DNA of 64,000 nucleotides from Pseudomonadales bacterium (GTDB lineage: Bacteria; Pseudomonadota; Gammaproteobacteria; Pseudomonadales; Azotimanducaceae): positions 62,001 through 126,000 of the forward strand of contig JAJEIQ010000001.1 in the NCBI GenBank assembly GCA_022827905.1, given 5' to 3'. This document shows, piece by piece, positions 45,000 through 54,106 of the stretch. Made by a program: the position numbers and the translations under genes. Positions within the stretch are counted from its first letter, which is position 1. The number at the start of each line of letters is the position of its first letter. The notes under the pieces are model-generated. The model did not search any database. It was not told where the DNA came from and saw only the letters and a list, made by a program, of their open reading frames with translations.

Positions 45000-46532
45000 T
45001 CAGGCCTTCAGTGCGGCCCGGAACCGCGTATGCGCATATCGTCGGACGGGGTCGCTGCCGACCTCATGGAACGACAGGAGCGCCATGCGTCCCCAGACAC
45101 CCGAAAAGTAATCCCTGGGCAACCCTGCCGGGGCGAACAGGTTGTCGTGAATCGCCGAATAGGTGAGGGTCGGTGACCTGTCGCCGGTCGGGCCGGTGTA
45201 GAGATTGAGCACGCGTTCCTGCTCCTCGCTGGATGGCAGGAAGTGCGAGGTCACCTCCAGTTCGTTGCCGCCCTTCCCGGCGCGCACTTCCAGCCGTGAC
45301 TCGAAAGCCTCGTAGTCGCCCGCATAGTAGTTCATGGGCAGGCTGGTCTGCGCTTCGGAGAAAGGCGCCTCGACGGTCAGTCCGAGGTGTTCCCGCAGGA
45401 CCGTCGTGACCAGTCGATCGTGCATGGGGCTCGAACCCGGCCCCGTGCCAAAACTCGCAATCGCCAGGTCGTACTCCGGAAACACCGTCAGGCCCGCGGT
45501 GCCTCCCGGCGATCCGCCTCCGTGCCACCACCCGGTGGTGCCGCCGATGGGCGGCAGGAACCAGCCGAGGCCCACCGGGGGTGCGTTGGGTGTCTTCAGG
45601 TCGAAGGTCGGGGTGCGCATCATGCGGGTGTGTTCGGCGGAGAGTACGCGCGTCCCGTTGGGCGCCACGCCGTCGGCCAGGTGCGTGCGCGCGAATGCGA
45701 TGAGGTCACCGACGGTGACGATCGGCGTCGCCCCGGCCGGAGCCGCCGACACCGGCAGCATGAACAGGCCGGCGGCTTCCATTTCGCCCCCGGGGCCCGG
45801 ATAGGCACCGAGCGCAGTGCGGTGCAGGATCGCCTGGGTGGCGGAGGTGACGGAACGATCCATGCCGATGGGCGCGAAGATCTCCTCCTCGAGCGCCCGG
45901 TTGAAGCTCTTGCCGGAAAGGGTTTCGATGATCCGCCCGGCGATGGTGAATCCCGGATTCGTGTAGTGCAGCAGTTCGCCCGGTGCGAACAGGGTGCCTG
46001 TTCCGGAAAGCGCATCGATGTACGACTGCACCGCATCGGGGCCGAATTCACGGGCGGGCATCAGCGTGTCCGCATCGATGCCGTTGCAGTGATTGACTAG
46101 CTGCTGCACCCGGATTCGCTCCGCGGCCCCCTTCTCGCCAAGGCGAAAGTCCGGAAGGTAGCGGGTAATGGGCGCATCGAGGTCGATCCGGCCGGCTTCC
46201 ACGTATTTCAGCAGTAGCGTCGTGGTCAGCACCTTGGTGATGGAGCCGAGCAGCCAGGCCGTATCCGTGGTCATGGGATCGCCCGTGTTGAGGTTGCGCA
46301 CGCCGTGCGCGAACATCCACTCGGACCCGTCCTGGTAGATGCCCGCCACGTAACCCGGCGACCCAAGTTCGCCGGCAAGCCGGGGAATCAGGTCGGCAAG
46401 CAGCTCGCCGATGCCCGCCAGCGACGAGCCTCCCGCTTGCTGAGCGCCCGCCGAAGCGGGCCGGCCGGTCAAGGCGATGGCAGGTGTTGCGGCCAGCGTG
46501 GCCGCACCGGCTACGAACTGTCGACGTCGCAT
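45000..46532 (-). CDS. Exported serine beta-lactamase-family (S12) hydrolase
   Basis: A 510-residue penicillin-recognising serine enzyme. The signal MRRRQFVAGAATLAATPAIA is Tat-like. Catalytic motifs: SITK (Ser97, Lys100), YTN (190-192), and HGGGSPGG near 340 in place of KTG. The extra C-terminal 120 residues (from about 385) form a beta-rich domain common in S12 esterases and D-aminopeptidases. With HGG instead of KTG, esterase or peptidase activity is more likely than antibiotic resistance. It is probably co-transcribed with the upstream S9 peptidase (117 bases) on the same strand. Confidence 0.9.
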   Translation of the reverse strand: MRRRQFVAGAATLAATPAIALTGRPASAGAQQAGGSSLAGIGELLADLIPRLAGELGSPGYVAGIYQDGSEWMFAHGVRNLNTGDPMTTDTAWLLGSITKVLTTTLLLKYVEAGRIDLDAPITRYLPDFRLGEKGAAERIRVQQLVNHCNGIDADTLMPAREFGPDAVQSYIDALSGTGTLFAPGELLHYTNPGFTIAGRIIETLSGKSFNRALEEEIFAPIGMDRSVTSATQAILHRTALGAYPGPGGEMEAAGLFMLPVSAAPAGATPIVTVGDLIAFARTHLADGVAPNGTRVLSAEHTRMMRTPTFDLKTPNAPPVGLGWFLPPIGGTTGWWHGGGSPGGTAGLTVFPEYDLAIASFGTGPGSSPMHDRLVTTVLREHLGLTVEAPFSEAQTSLPMNYYAGDYEAFESRLEVRAGKGGNELEVTSHFLPSSEEQERVLNLYTGPTGDRSPTLTYSAIHDNLFAPAGLPRDYFSGVWGRMALLSFHEVGSDPVRRYAHTRFRAALKA

Positions 46533-46648
46533 GCGGAGTCTCCTTGGTTTGCTCGTTCACAGAAGACGCAGACAGCCGCCCTCGACCTGAACGCGCGTGA
46601 ATGCCCAATCGTCCGGCATCTCGACCGGCAGCACGGGGAAATCGACCA

Positions 46649-48955
46649 CTACCGCTCGGCGTCCATCACGTTTCTGGCAAAGAAGCCCGCGAGCTTGCGG
46701 ATGAAATAGTCTTCCGCCACGCCGGTGTAGCCGTGGCCCTCTTCCGGCAGCACCACCTGGTCGTGGTCGATGCCGGCATCGATCAGTGCGCGGCTCATGC
46801 GCATGTATTCCGGGAAGGTCGCGAAGTCCGCCAGGCCGCCCACGAGCATCAGCCTGCCCTTCACCTGCGGCGCCAGCCGGTAGGGGGTTGCGAAATCGTA
46901 GGCGTCCTTGGAACGCTCCGGCAAGTCGAGGTAGGGCTCGTACAGGAGTGACGCATAGGGGTTGTAACCCGGTGCGCTGGAGACCGCCGCGCGGTACAGG
47001 TCCGGCGCCTGGGCCAGGGCCGCAAAGGCGTAGTAACCGCCCCAGGAATGCCCCCAGATGCCGACGCGGTCGAGGTCCATGAAGGGGTGCCGTTCGCCGA
47101 GTTGGCGGATGGCCGCGGCATGGTCGGCGATCTCGTTCTTGCCCCAGCTCCGGTAGATGACATCCTGGAATGCCTTGGAGCGCTCCGGCGTGCCGCGCCC
47201 GTCCAGGGTGACGACCACGTAGCCGAGTTGCGCCATGGCGCGCGGCAGGTTCTGCGTTTTCGACAGGCCGAGCGAAAAGGTCCGGTCGGTCGCCACGATC
47301 TGGGGGCCGGCATAGAGATATTCGAGAACCGGGTACTTCTTTCCGGGGTCGAAATCGTAAGGCCTGTGCATGACCCCCCAGAGATCGGTCTCGCCGTCGG
47401 CGGCCTTGACGCTGAACTCCACGGTCGGTGTCCAGCCCAGCGATTCCAACGCTGAAACATCCGCTTCCGCCAAGGTGCGGATCAGGGATCCGTCGGCGGT
47501 GCGCAGGTCGACGCGGGGCGCTCGAGAGGAACTGGAGTGCGTGTCGACGAAGTATGCGAGCGACGGGGAGAACTTGACGGCATGCTGGCCTTCGCCCTCC
47601 GTCAGCCGCTGCACGGCGCCGCCATCGAGAGCCACCCGGTACAGGTGCGTATCGTAGACGCGGGGACGCTCCCCGTGGGCCGTGAAGTACACCCAGCCGT
47701 TTTCCCGGTCGATCTTCCGCACCTCCAGAACGGGGTATCGGCCCCGGGTCAATTGACGCTCGAGATGCCCGTCGTTGCGGTACAGGTAGAGGTGATTCCA
47801 GCCGTCCCGGGTCGACTCCCAGAGAAAGCCGTCGCCGTCCGGCAGGGTCGTAAAACCGGTGTTGCCGAAGGAGATGACATCGTGCTGGATCTTGACGAAG
47901 GTTGCCGCCCTCTCGGTGAAGAGAGTCCGCACCGACCCGTCCAGGGCGTTCGCCGCCATGATGTCCACCGACTTGAAATCCCGGGAAAAGCGCGCGAAAA
48001 GCGCTTCCGACGAGTCGGGCAGCCAGCCGAGCAGGCTGAAATAGCGGTTTTCCGTATCCACGTCGATGGCGATTCGCTCTCCCGACAGGATGTGCAGGAT
48101 GTACGGCCGTACATGATCGAGGTGACCTCCGGCTGCGGCGAAGGGCCGCGGGATGGTGCGCTCGATGGTTTCCATGTAGTGCAGTTCCCCCTTGCGGGGC
48201 AGCTTCGAGCGGTCGGTAAGGGTCGCGAAGAGCTTCAGGCTGTCCGGCGACCAGGGGGTGAACGGCACGTAAGCGATCGTCAGTCCCGCTCCGAGGGACA
48301 GGCGCGTGCTTTCCACATCCCAGGCATCGTCGAAGGAACCGTCCGTGGTGAGCGCATGCGTGCTGCCGTCCGCCGCCGAGCGCAGGGCCACGTTGTCGTC
48401 GACCAGGGTGGCGTACCACTTGCCGTCCGGGGACAGCACCTCCGGCGAAGGCATCGCCATCCCGAAATAGCCGCGGCGCGGAAAGGTGCCCGGCCGCACG
48501 CCGGCGGCGACCGTTGCGGCCGGCGCGGGCTGCTCCTCAACCCGGTAGGTCGCCAGGTCCAGGCTGAACCGGCGCCCTTCCACGGAGAAGGTTGCGGTGG
48601 CGCCATCGGGAGTCAACCGGAAGGTCTCGAAGGGCACCCCGGCATAAGGCGGTTCGTGGCCGATCGCCGCGGCGATGGCGGCCCGCAGGCGCTGCACATC
48701 GAACAGCGGCTCCAGGGTGTCGGCGGCCGGGTCCACGCGCCAGATCACCCGGTTGGCCGGCCCGCCCTCGGCGTACCAGAAGCTCGAGCCGTCGGCAAAC
48801 CAGTTGGGCTCGATGGAGCCGCCCTGCACCAGTGCGGCGAAGTCGAGATACTGCTCGAACACCGCCTGCCGGCTGTCTTCCGCCGTAGCCAGGGCCGTGA
48901 ACGGGAAGAGCATCGCAAAGCCAAGTGCCGCCCGCATTCGCCTGTCACTTTTCAT
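46649..48955 (-). CDS. Exported S9 family peptidase, dipeptidyl-peptidase IV-like
   Basis: A 768-residue serine peptidase with a signal peptide (MKSDRRMRAALGFAMLFPFTALATA). The DPP IV-type N-terminal propeller (about 60-510) contains FPRRGYFGMAMPSPEVLSPDG and the LFTERAATFVK region; the catalytic domain shows Ser637 in GHSWGGYYAF, the Asp in VGGLADFATFPE and the His in EEGHGYTG. DPP IV relatives remove dipeptides, often X-Pro, from N-termini. ATG 48953-48955 is chosen for the signal peptide. It sits with a beta-lactamase-family hydrolase on the minus strand, adding to the exported peptidases in this region. Confidence 0.92.
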   Translation of the reverse strand: MKSDRRMRAALGFAMLFPFTALATAEDSRQAVFEQYLDFAALVQGGSIEPNWFADGSSFWYAEGGPANRVIWRVDPAADTLEPLFDVQRLRAAIAAAIGHEPPYAGVPFETFRLTPDGATATFSVEGRRFSLDLATYRVEEQPAPAATVAAGVRPGTFPRRGYFGMAMPSPEVLSPDGKWYATLVDDNVALRSAADGSTHALTTDGSFDDAWDVESTRLSLGAGLTIAYVPFTPWSPDSLKLFATLTDRSKLPRKGELHYMETIERTIPRPFAAAGGHLDHVRPYILHILSGERIAIDVDTENRYFSLLGWLPDSSEALFARFSRDFKSVDIMAANALDGSVRTLFTERAATFVKIQHDVISFGNTGFTTLPDGDGFLWESTRDGWNHLYLYRNDGHLERQLTRGRYPVLEVRKIDRENGWVYFTAHGERPRVYDTHLYRVALDGGAVQRLTEGEGQHAVKFSPSLAYFVDTHSSSSRAPRVDLRTADGSLIRTLAEADVSALESLGWTPTVEFSVKAADGETDLWGVMHRPYDFDPGKKYPVLEYLYAGPQIVATDRTFSLGLSKTQNLPRAMAQLGYVVVTLDGRGTPERSKAFQDVIYRSWGKNEIADHAAAIRQLGERHPFMDLDRVGIWGHSWGGYYAFAALAQAPDLYRAAVSSAPGYNPYASLLYEPYLDLPERSKDAYDFATPYRLAPQVKGRLMLVGGLADFATFPEYMRMSRALIDAGIDHDQVVLPEEGHGYTGVAEDYFIRKLAGFFARNVMDAER

Positions 48956-49098
48956 GGCATAAACCCCTCGTTCGTGGTCAAAGCGGGCACTGAACGCGCT
49001 GATTGGCGCCGCTACGCATATTGACGTCAACCGGCCGTCCCTACCTCAGCCGGGGGCTTGGGCCTGTGCGTTACGGTGGGCGGCCGGCAGCGAGCCGT

Positions 49099-49818
49099 TC
49101 AAACCAACTCGGCCACCATCAGGCCCGCCAGTTCGCGGGACAGGCGAAATCGCTCCCTTGAGCCGAGCCCGACAGCCAGCAGGCGGTCAAGACCCTCCCG
49201 GCCCAATCCCGGGAACACACGGCTCCGTGCCGCATGAACCGGTTCCCCCTGCTTGTTGTCACCGGCGGTCCAGATCACCGCTCCGCCCCGGGCGTTCCAG
49301 GTCCAGACTTCACGCACGCCCATACGGAAGTATGGGACGAGCTTCCGGTGCGAATTGGCACTCCGGTCGATTTCCACTACCAGGTTCGGCATGGGATGCC
49401 CTTTCCGCGTGTCGAGATAGATATCTTTCGCTTGCGGCCCCAGACCGAGTTCACCCGCCCGGACCGCGCGCCCCCGATCGACGAAGATGGACGCATCGGG
49501 TTCGAATGCGCCGTCAGGGCTCAACAGGCGCGTGGACAGGGCCACTTGATGAGTCGGCATGCGCCCCGCATCTGCGAGCGCGGACTCCATGTGGATGAAC
49601 AGGCGCGTGGTCAGCAAGGATTGGGAGTCGTGGGCGAGCCCCCTTGCGGCAACGAATTCAGCCACGCCGCGGGCCGTTTCGTACCGGCAGCGGGGCGCCT
49701 TGTCATGCTCGGTCAGGCGATCGAAAAGAAACCTGGGCATGGAAACTTCAACGCGGGCCGGATGGCCGCGATAGGAGACTTTGGTCACCGTGGAACTGCT
49801 CGATGTCCAAGTGAGCAT
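49099..49818 (-). CDS. Uma2-family (DUF820) PD-(D/E)XK endonuclease-like protein
   Basis: A protein of up to 239 residues. The conserved core is FEPDASIFVDRG near residue 105 and NLVVEIDRSANSHRKLVPYFRMGVREVWTWN near 143-175; the Asp, the ExD and the downstream Lys agree with the PD-(D/E)XK nuclease core of Uma2 proteins. Biological role is unknown; they are abundant in cyanobacteria and also found in other bacteria, often in accessory DNA. The start is uncertain: ATG 49818 is the longest, while ATG 49738-49740 (MPRFLFDRLTEH) begins where the sequence becomes protein-like. It stands alone between the peptidase operon and the GST gene. Confidence 0.8.
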   Translation of the reverse strand: MLTWTSSSSTVTKVSYRGHPARVEVSMPRFLFDRLTEHDKAPRCRYETARGVAEFVAARGLAHDSQSLLTTRLFIHMESALADAGRMPTHQVALSTRLLSPDGAFEPDASIFVDRGRAVRAGELGLGPQAKDIYLDTRKGHPMPNLVVEIDRSANSHRKLVPYFRMGVREVWTWNARGGAVIWTAGDNKQGEPVHAARSRVFPGLGREGLDRLLAVGLGSRERFRLSRELAGLMVAELV

Positions 49819-50082
49819 CCATCATACGGGGGGCCTTTTCGGTACGGAACGAACCTGGCCAAATTCGCCGTCTAGTTGCTGCCAACCTCTCACAGGCAAT
49901 ACCACCTTGGCGTCAGATGACCCGCGCAAACCGCACCGGCGGCATGGGGCGAAAACACCTACCGGAAACCGGACCGCCGCGACGGCGTTGCGGAAGAACA
50001 TGGAGACTCGCTGGCGGCGGGAATGCGCAACGTGACATCATCGCGCGAATCGGTCCGCCCGGGGACTTTCGAGGACAACAAG

Positions 50083-51036
50083 ATGGGAATGCTGGTAGAC
50101 GGCGAATGGGTGCAGGACTCCTTCGACACCCGCACTCGCAAGGGCGCATTCGTGCGGGCCGATTCCCGGTTCCGCAACTGGATCACAGCCGACGGCTCGC
50201 CGGGGCCCACGGGCGACGGCGGCTTCAGGGCGGAACCTGGGCGCTATCACCTGTACATTGGCCACGCCTGTCCCTGGGCGCACCGCACGCATGTCTTCCT
50301 GAAACTCAAGGGGCTGGAGAGCACGATCTCCAAGTCGGTGGTGCACTGGTTCATGGGCGAGCAGGGCTGGACCTTCGAGCCCGGCGATGGAGTGATTCCG
50401 GACGGCGTCAACCACGCCCACGCGCTGCATGAAATCTACCGGAAAGCCAGCCCCGAATTCACCGGGCGGGTAACCATACCCGTGCTGTGGGACAAGGAGC
50501 GGGAAACGATCGTCAACAACGAGTCGTCCGAGATCATCCGCATGTTCAACAGCGCCTTCGATGATATTGGCGCTGCCTCGGGCGATTACTATCCGGAGGC
50601 GCTAAGGCAGGAGATCGATGCGGTCAACAGGCGCATCTACGACACCCTGAACAACGGCGTCTACAAGTCGGGCTTCGCCATGACCCAGGAAGCCTACGAG
50701 GCGGCCGTCCATCCCCTGTTCGAAACCCTCGACTGGCTCGAAGGGCTCCTCGAAGGCTCGAGCTACCTGGTCGGCAATACGCTGACCGAGGCGGACTGGC
50801 GGCTGTTCCCCACCCTGGTCCGGTTCGATGCCGTCTACCACGGCCATTTCAAATGCAATCTCCGCCGCCTCGTCGACTATCCCAACCTCTGGGCCCATAC
50901 CCGGCGCCTGTACGCCATGCCCGGAATCGCGGAAACGGTGTTCCTCGACCACATCAAGCGGCACTACTACGGCAGCCACGCCATCATCAATCCCACCCGG
51001 GTCGTGCCCGCGGGGCCGGACATTTCACTCGCATAG
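50083..51036 (+). CDS. Glutathionyl-hydroquinone reductase / omega-like GST (YqjG/ECM4 family)
   Basis: A 317-residue cytoplasmic thiol transferase. The GSH-binding Cys63 is in YIGHACPWAHRTHVFLKL, the hallmark of this family; IVNNESSEIIRMFN near 145-158 is the matching GSH-contact segment, and LTEADWRLFPTLVRFD near 235 belongs to the helical domain. Family enzymes reduce glutathionyl-hydroquinones using glutathione. Start ATG 50083 (MGMLVDGEWVQD) is chosen because family members begin with a similar phrase and GAGGACAACAAG lies upstream. Presence of this gene implies the cell uses glutathione. Confidence 0.93.
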   Translation: MGMLVDGEWVQDSFDTRTRKGAFVRADSRFRNWITADGSPGPTGDGGFRAEPGRYHLYIGHACPWAHRTHVFLKLKGLESTISKSVVHWFMGEQGWTFEPGDGVIPDGVNHAHALHEIYRKASPEFTGRVTIPVLWDKERETIVNNESSEIIRMFNSAFDDIGAASGDYYPEALRQEIDAVNRRIYDTLNNGVYKSGFAMTQEAYEAAVHPLFETLDWLEGLLEGSSYLVGNTLTEADWRLFPTLVRFDAVYHGHFKCNLRRLVDYPNLWAHTRRLYAMPGIAETVFLDHIKRHYYGSHAIINPTRVVPAGPDISLA

Positions 51037-51311
51037 CGGCGCCTCTTCCGGATCGGCGATCGTCTTGTGGCCACCGGCATCGAAACCGGGGTGTATGAAT
51101 GCGCGTCGATTCATCTAACGTTGCATCGATTTTCGGGGCTTACTCCAGGGCGCTCGAACATAGCAGAGTGTTCTCGAACGCATGTTCGACGGCGTCTACC
51201 AGACCAGTGTGGACTTCGACTTGGAGGGGCTGCGCGCAGTGACGCCAGGCCGATTCTCGGGGATTGTCTGCGCACATGGTGGAACCGCCGAGACGGGCCG
51301 GAGTCCCGAAT
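51037..51311. other. Non-coding or decayed stretch
   Basis: No gene here is convincing. A small plus-strand frame starting at 51182 (MFDGVYQTSVDFDLEGLRAV and about 55 more codons, to 51415) has protein-like composition for its first 40 residues, then turns Arg-rich and runs antisense into the pseudogene at 51312. It matches nothing I recognise. An inverted repeat overlaps its ATG. Confidence 0.4.
51174..51189. promoter_or_regulatory. TCGAAC-N4-GTTCGA inverted repeat (SOS-box-like)
   Basis: The arms TCGAAC (51174-51179) and GTTCGA (51184-51189) with a GCAT spacer match the LexA box form known from actinobacteria and, in part, Firmicutes. A further TCGAACAT at 51154-51161 pairs with ATGTTCGA at 51182-51189. 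Gammaproteobacterial LexA usually reads a CTGT-N8-ACAG box, so the meaning here is uncertain. Confidence 0.3.
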
Positions 51312-51919
51312 TTAGCCGGATCCTTTCAGAAAGTAGAACCCGCCGGCCGGTTCGGGGCCGGGGTGTACGCGGGCGGCCGTGGCCAGTTGGTGGCGCGCGG
51401 CACGGTGGGGCGTGATGTAGTCCTTCAGCGCCGGGGCCAAGGCGCCGCCCGGCCGCCTGATGTAGTGGCGGGTTTCGCCGGTGCGCTTGTCGTAGGTGCC
51501 GATCGAGCCGCCGGCCGCGTACAGGGCGCCGTCCACCTGCTCGTAGAAGATGAGCCCACGCTCAGGATCGTCCCGGAAGTGGTTGATCGGCCGGAGCGCC
51601 GCCCCGGGGCGCGACGCCGAGGCCTCGGGCGCCGGGATCAGCACCACGCGGTCGCCGTTGAACCCGAACTGGTAGACCGTGTTTTTCGTGCCGTCGTGCA
51701 TGGCGACGCCGTAGAGGAAGCGCCCGTCCGCCGACCACATTCCCCCCGTGACGCCCTCGGGCATGGCCGACACGTTGGTCATGGCGCCGGATTGCCGGTC
51801 CATCACCCAGAGGTCGTCCGGCTTTCCTCGATATTCCAATCCGAAGAGCCGGCAGCCCTCGAGGCGAGGGCCATCGCCGCGGCGGCCAGCAACACCGTGA
51901 GGCGGGAACGATGGGTCAT
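51312..51919 (-). pseudogene. Frameshifted, truncated PD40/propeller protein with signal peptide
   Basis: The minus strand from ATG 51917-51919 reads a signal peptide (MTHRSRLTVLLAAAAMALAS). The protein-like body continues in another frame from about 51840: KPDDLWVMDRQSGAMTNVS, then WSADGRFLYGVAMHDGTKNT and FEQVDGALYA-like propeller repeats. The frames do not connect, so there is a frameshift or internal deletion between signal and body. Near 51420-51460 the sequence turns into DYITPHRAARHQLATAARV, like a domain junction that never reaches a catalytic domain. It was probably an exported S9-type or propeller enzyme, now inactive. Confidence 0.65.
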
Positions 51920-52476
51920 GGTCGAACCTTCATGCGCGATCGGTCGTGGTCCGGCGAGGGCCCTGCATGCTCAGACGCACAAAAACGACCGCAACCCCAT
52001 CCGGCTCCGGGACCGGAAGCCACTGGCCGAACCGGCAAATCGGCGTCCACGTGGACAACGGACGAGGGCGGAACGATAGGGGGCCCGGTCGTGAACTCCT
52101 GCCGGCACTGACGCCCCGCCGACGTATCGGCTCGGCCAAGCCGTGCCGAAACGGCGGACAGGGCTCCGATAATCGGGAGCAGCTCAGCTTTTCGAGGGCT
52201 TCGCGAGCAAGGCCACGACCAGGTCGGTCAATCCCACGGGACGACCGAACAGGTACCCGCCGACTCCCCGTCAGTCCGGATTTTCCGCCCGTGGAACGGC
52301 CGGCAGTTCCAGATACTTCAGGATCCTCAGCGTCCGGGTCGCTCGATCTCGGTGACCCGCAAAACTCTCACACCGAATCGCTCTCGAGGCCGCCATCGAT
52401 CCATAGCCCACGCCGGCAGACACGCTGTCCGGTCTCTCGCAACCTCATGAACCCAGGCTGACGCAGGCTATGAGGA
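51920..52476. other. Gene-poor stretch upstream of the IS91-type transposase
   Basis: Apart from the possible EAL-domain tail at 52184-52270, I see no supportable gene in these 557 bases. The last 60 bases before the transposase start are probably part of the insertion element, but its terminal sequence cannot be fixed by eye. Confidence 0.5.
52184..52270 (-). pseudogene. Possible C-terminal tail of an EAL-domain phosphodiesterase
   Basis: On the minus strand 28 codons read VGGYLFGRPVGLTDLVVALL and end at TGA 52184-52186. The phrase GYLFGRP is the usual end of EAL domains (c-di-GMP phosphodiesterases). A stop lies just upstream in the same frame, so only the tail remains. The match is short. 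Confidence 0.4.
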
Positions 52477-54106
52477 TTGCTACAACCCAGCGGCGCTGAC
52501 CGGTATGTCTACGAACGCCACCGTCCGGAAGAGACACCGCTCTACCGAATCGTCGAGACTCACTACCCCCGGTTTCTCGCCAGACTCGAAGCCGAAGGCG
52601 GATCGCTCCCGGCATTCGTCAAGCGGGAGTTCGACGATTACCTGAAGTGCGGTTTGCTCGAAAACGGCTTCCTGCGCGTCAAGTGCGACGCCTGCAGCCA
52701 CGAGCACCTCGTTGCGTTCTCCTGCAAACGCCGCGGCTTTTGCCCCTCTTGCGGTGCCCGCCGGATGATCGAGTCGGCTGCACATCTCGTCGATCACGTT
52801 CTACCCGAGCAACCCATCCGACAGTGGGTGCTCACCTTCCCCTATCCCCTGCGTTTCCTGTTCGCCGCCCAGCCCCAGGTACTGAGCCAGGTGCTCGGCG
52901 TCGTCTACCGTGCGATCTCGACTGACCTTCTCAAGAGGACCGGATTCACCGTCGCCTCCGGCGCGAAGACCGGTGCCGTCACCCTCATCCAGCGTTTCGG
53001 CTCGGCGCTCAACCTCAACATTCACTTCCATATGCTCTTTCTCGACGGGGTGTACGATTTCAAAGGACGCCGCCCGACGTTTCATCGGGCACCGCGGCCG
53101 ACTCCTGCCGAACTCACGAAGCTGTTGCATACCATCGGCCAGCGGGTGGCCCGTTTGCTCGGACGCCTTGGCCTGCTCGTGCGCGACGCAGACAGCGACT
53201 ACCTCGACTTCGAGCCCGGTGAGGCTTTCGATCGGCTGGTCGGCGCCTCGATTCACTACCGGATCGCCATCGGGCCCAACGCCGGCAGGAAGGCATTGAC
53301 CTTGCGCACCGTCCCGGTACAGTCCGAACCCTTCCCATCCACCTTGCTCGCCAGGCTACCGGGCTTTTCGCTCCACGCCGCCACCGTCTGTGAAGCCGCC
53401 CAACGCGACAAGCTCGAAAAGCTCTGTCGCTACATCGCACGGCCCGCCATCGCCAACGAGCGGCTCTCGATCAATGAGCGAGGACAAGTCATCTATCGGT
53501 TCAAGCAGCCGTTTCGCGACGGCTCCACCCACATCGTCCTCGAGCCACTCGACTTCATCGCCCGCCTGGCGGCTTTGGTTCCGCGTCCGCGTTTGAACCT
53601 CACCCGGTTCCACGGCGTGTTCGCGCCGAATTGCAAGCATCGCGAGTGCGTCGTGCCAAAACGCAAACCTCGCCACGAAAAGCCGGATGAGCCCCTTGCC
53701 CCCTTGACTTGGATGCAGCGCCTGAAACGCGTCTTCGCCATCGACATCGAGACCTGCCCCAAGTGCGGTGGCACGCTGCGCGTCATCGCCTGCATCGAAA
53801 ATCCCGATGTCATCGCCACGATCCTCGAGCACATTCGTGTACGCGAGGCAGCCACAACTGCCAATCCGAGAGCGTCTCCGCTCAACACAGAGCACCCCGC
53901 CGCGCGATACCAGGACAGGCTTCCGTAGAAAACGACCGCCTGACGCTATGCTGCGACCGCCACACATGTAACCGCCGTTTCGCGCGGCCTTTCCGTCTCC
54001 AGCGCCCACCGCCACATCCTCAACGGACGCCTCTGAAGACTTCCCCAGAGCGCCCCGTCAATCAACCGTACTTCGCAACCATCCGGTTTCGAGCGGTTAT
54101 TCGTCC
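52420..54106 (+). mobile_element. IS91-like insertion sequence (approximate bounds)
   Basis: The right boundary is placed near 54106, where the coding frame of the CocE-type hydrolase on the minus strand abruptly loses similarity (last family-like residues SYEAFPAD). The stretch 53929-54106 has no gene and is taken as the terminal region of the element. The left boundary is uncertain, between about 52290 and 52470. No terminal inverted repeats or target duplication are expected for this family. Confidence 0.6.
52477..53928 (+). CDS. tnpA: IS91-family transposase (HUH-type)
   Basis: A 483-residue transposase, apparently complete. It starts at TTG 52477 after a TATGAGGA site. The N-terminal zinc-binding region is CDACSHEHLVAFSCKRRGFCP with Cys70, 73, 83, 89 and 92 before GARRMIES; the HUH motif is NIHFHMLFLDG (His183, His185); the C-terminal domain ends with a second CPKCGG zinc knuckle in FAIDIETCPKCGGTLRVIA. 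IS91 elements are thought to move by rolling-circle replication with single-strand intermediates, leave no target duplication, and can pick up or delete adjacent DNA. That agrees with the truncated genes on both sides. Confidence 0.95.
   Translation: MLQPSGADRYVYERHRPEETPLYRIVETHYPRFLARLEAEGGSLPAFVKREFDDYLKCGLLENGFLRVKCDACSHEHLVAFSCKRRGFCPSCGARRMIESAAHLVDHVLPEQPIRQWVLTFPYPLRFLFAAQPQVLSQVLGVVYRAISTDLLKRTGFTVASGAKTGAVTLIQRFGSALNLNIHFHMLFLDGVYDFKGRRPTFHRAPRPTPAELTKLLHTIGQRVARLLGRLGLLVRDADSDYLDFEPGEAFDRLVGASIHYRIAIGPNAGRKALTLRTVPVQSEPFPSTLLARLPGFSLHAATVCEAAQRDKLEKLCRYIARPAIANERLSINERGQVIYRFKQPFRDGSTHIVLEPLDFIARLAALVPRPRLNLTRFHGVFAPNCKHRECVVPKRKPRHEKPDEPLAPLTWMQRLKRVFAIDIETCPKCGGTLRVIACIENPDVIATILEHIRVREAATTANPRASPLNTEHPAARYQDRLP

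Noticed and set aside
51182..51415. 77-codon plus-strand frame as a real gene
   Set aside because: The first 40 residues look protein-like, but the rest is an Arg-rich antisense of the pseudogene and no family is recognised; recorded only as an orphan frame.
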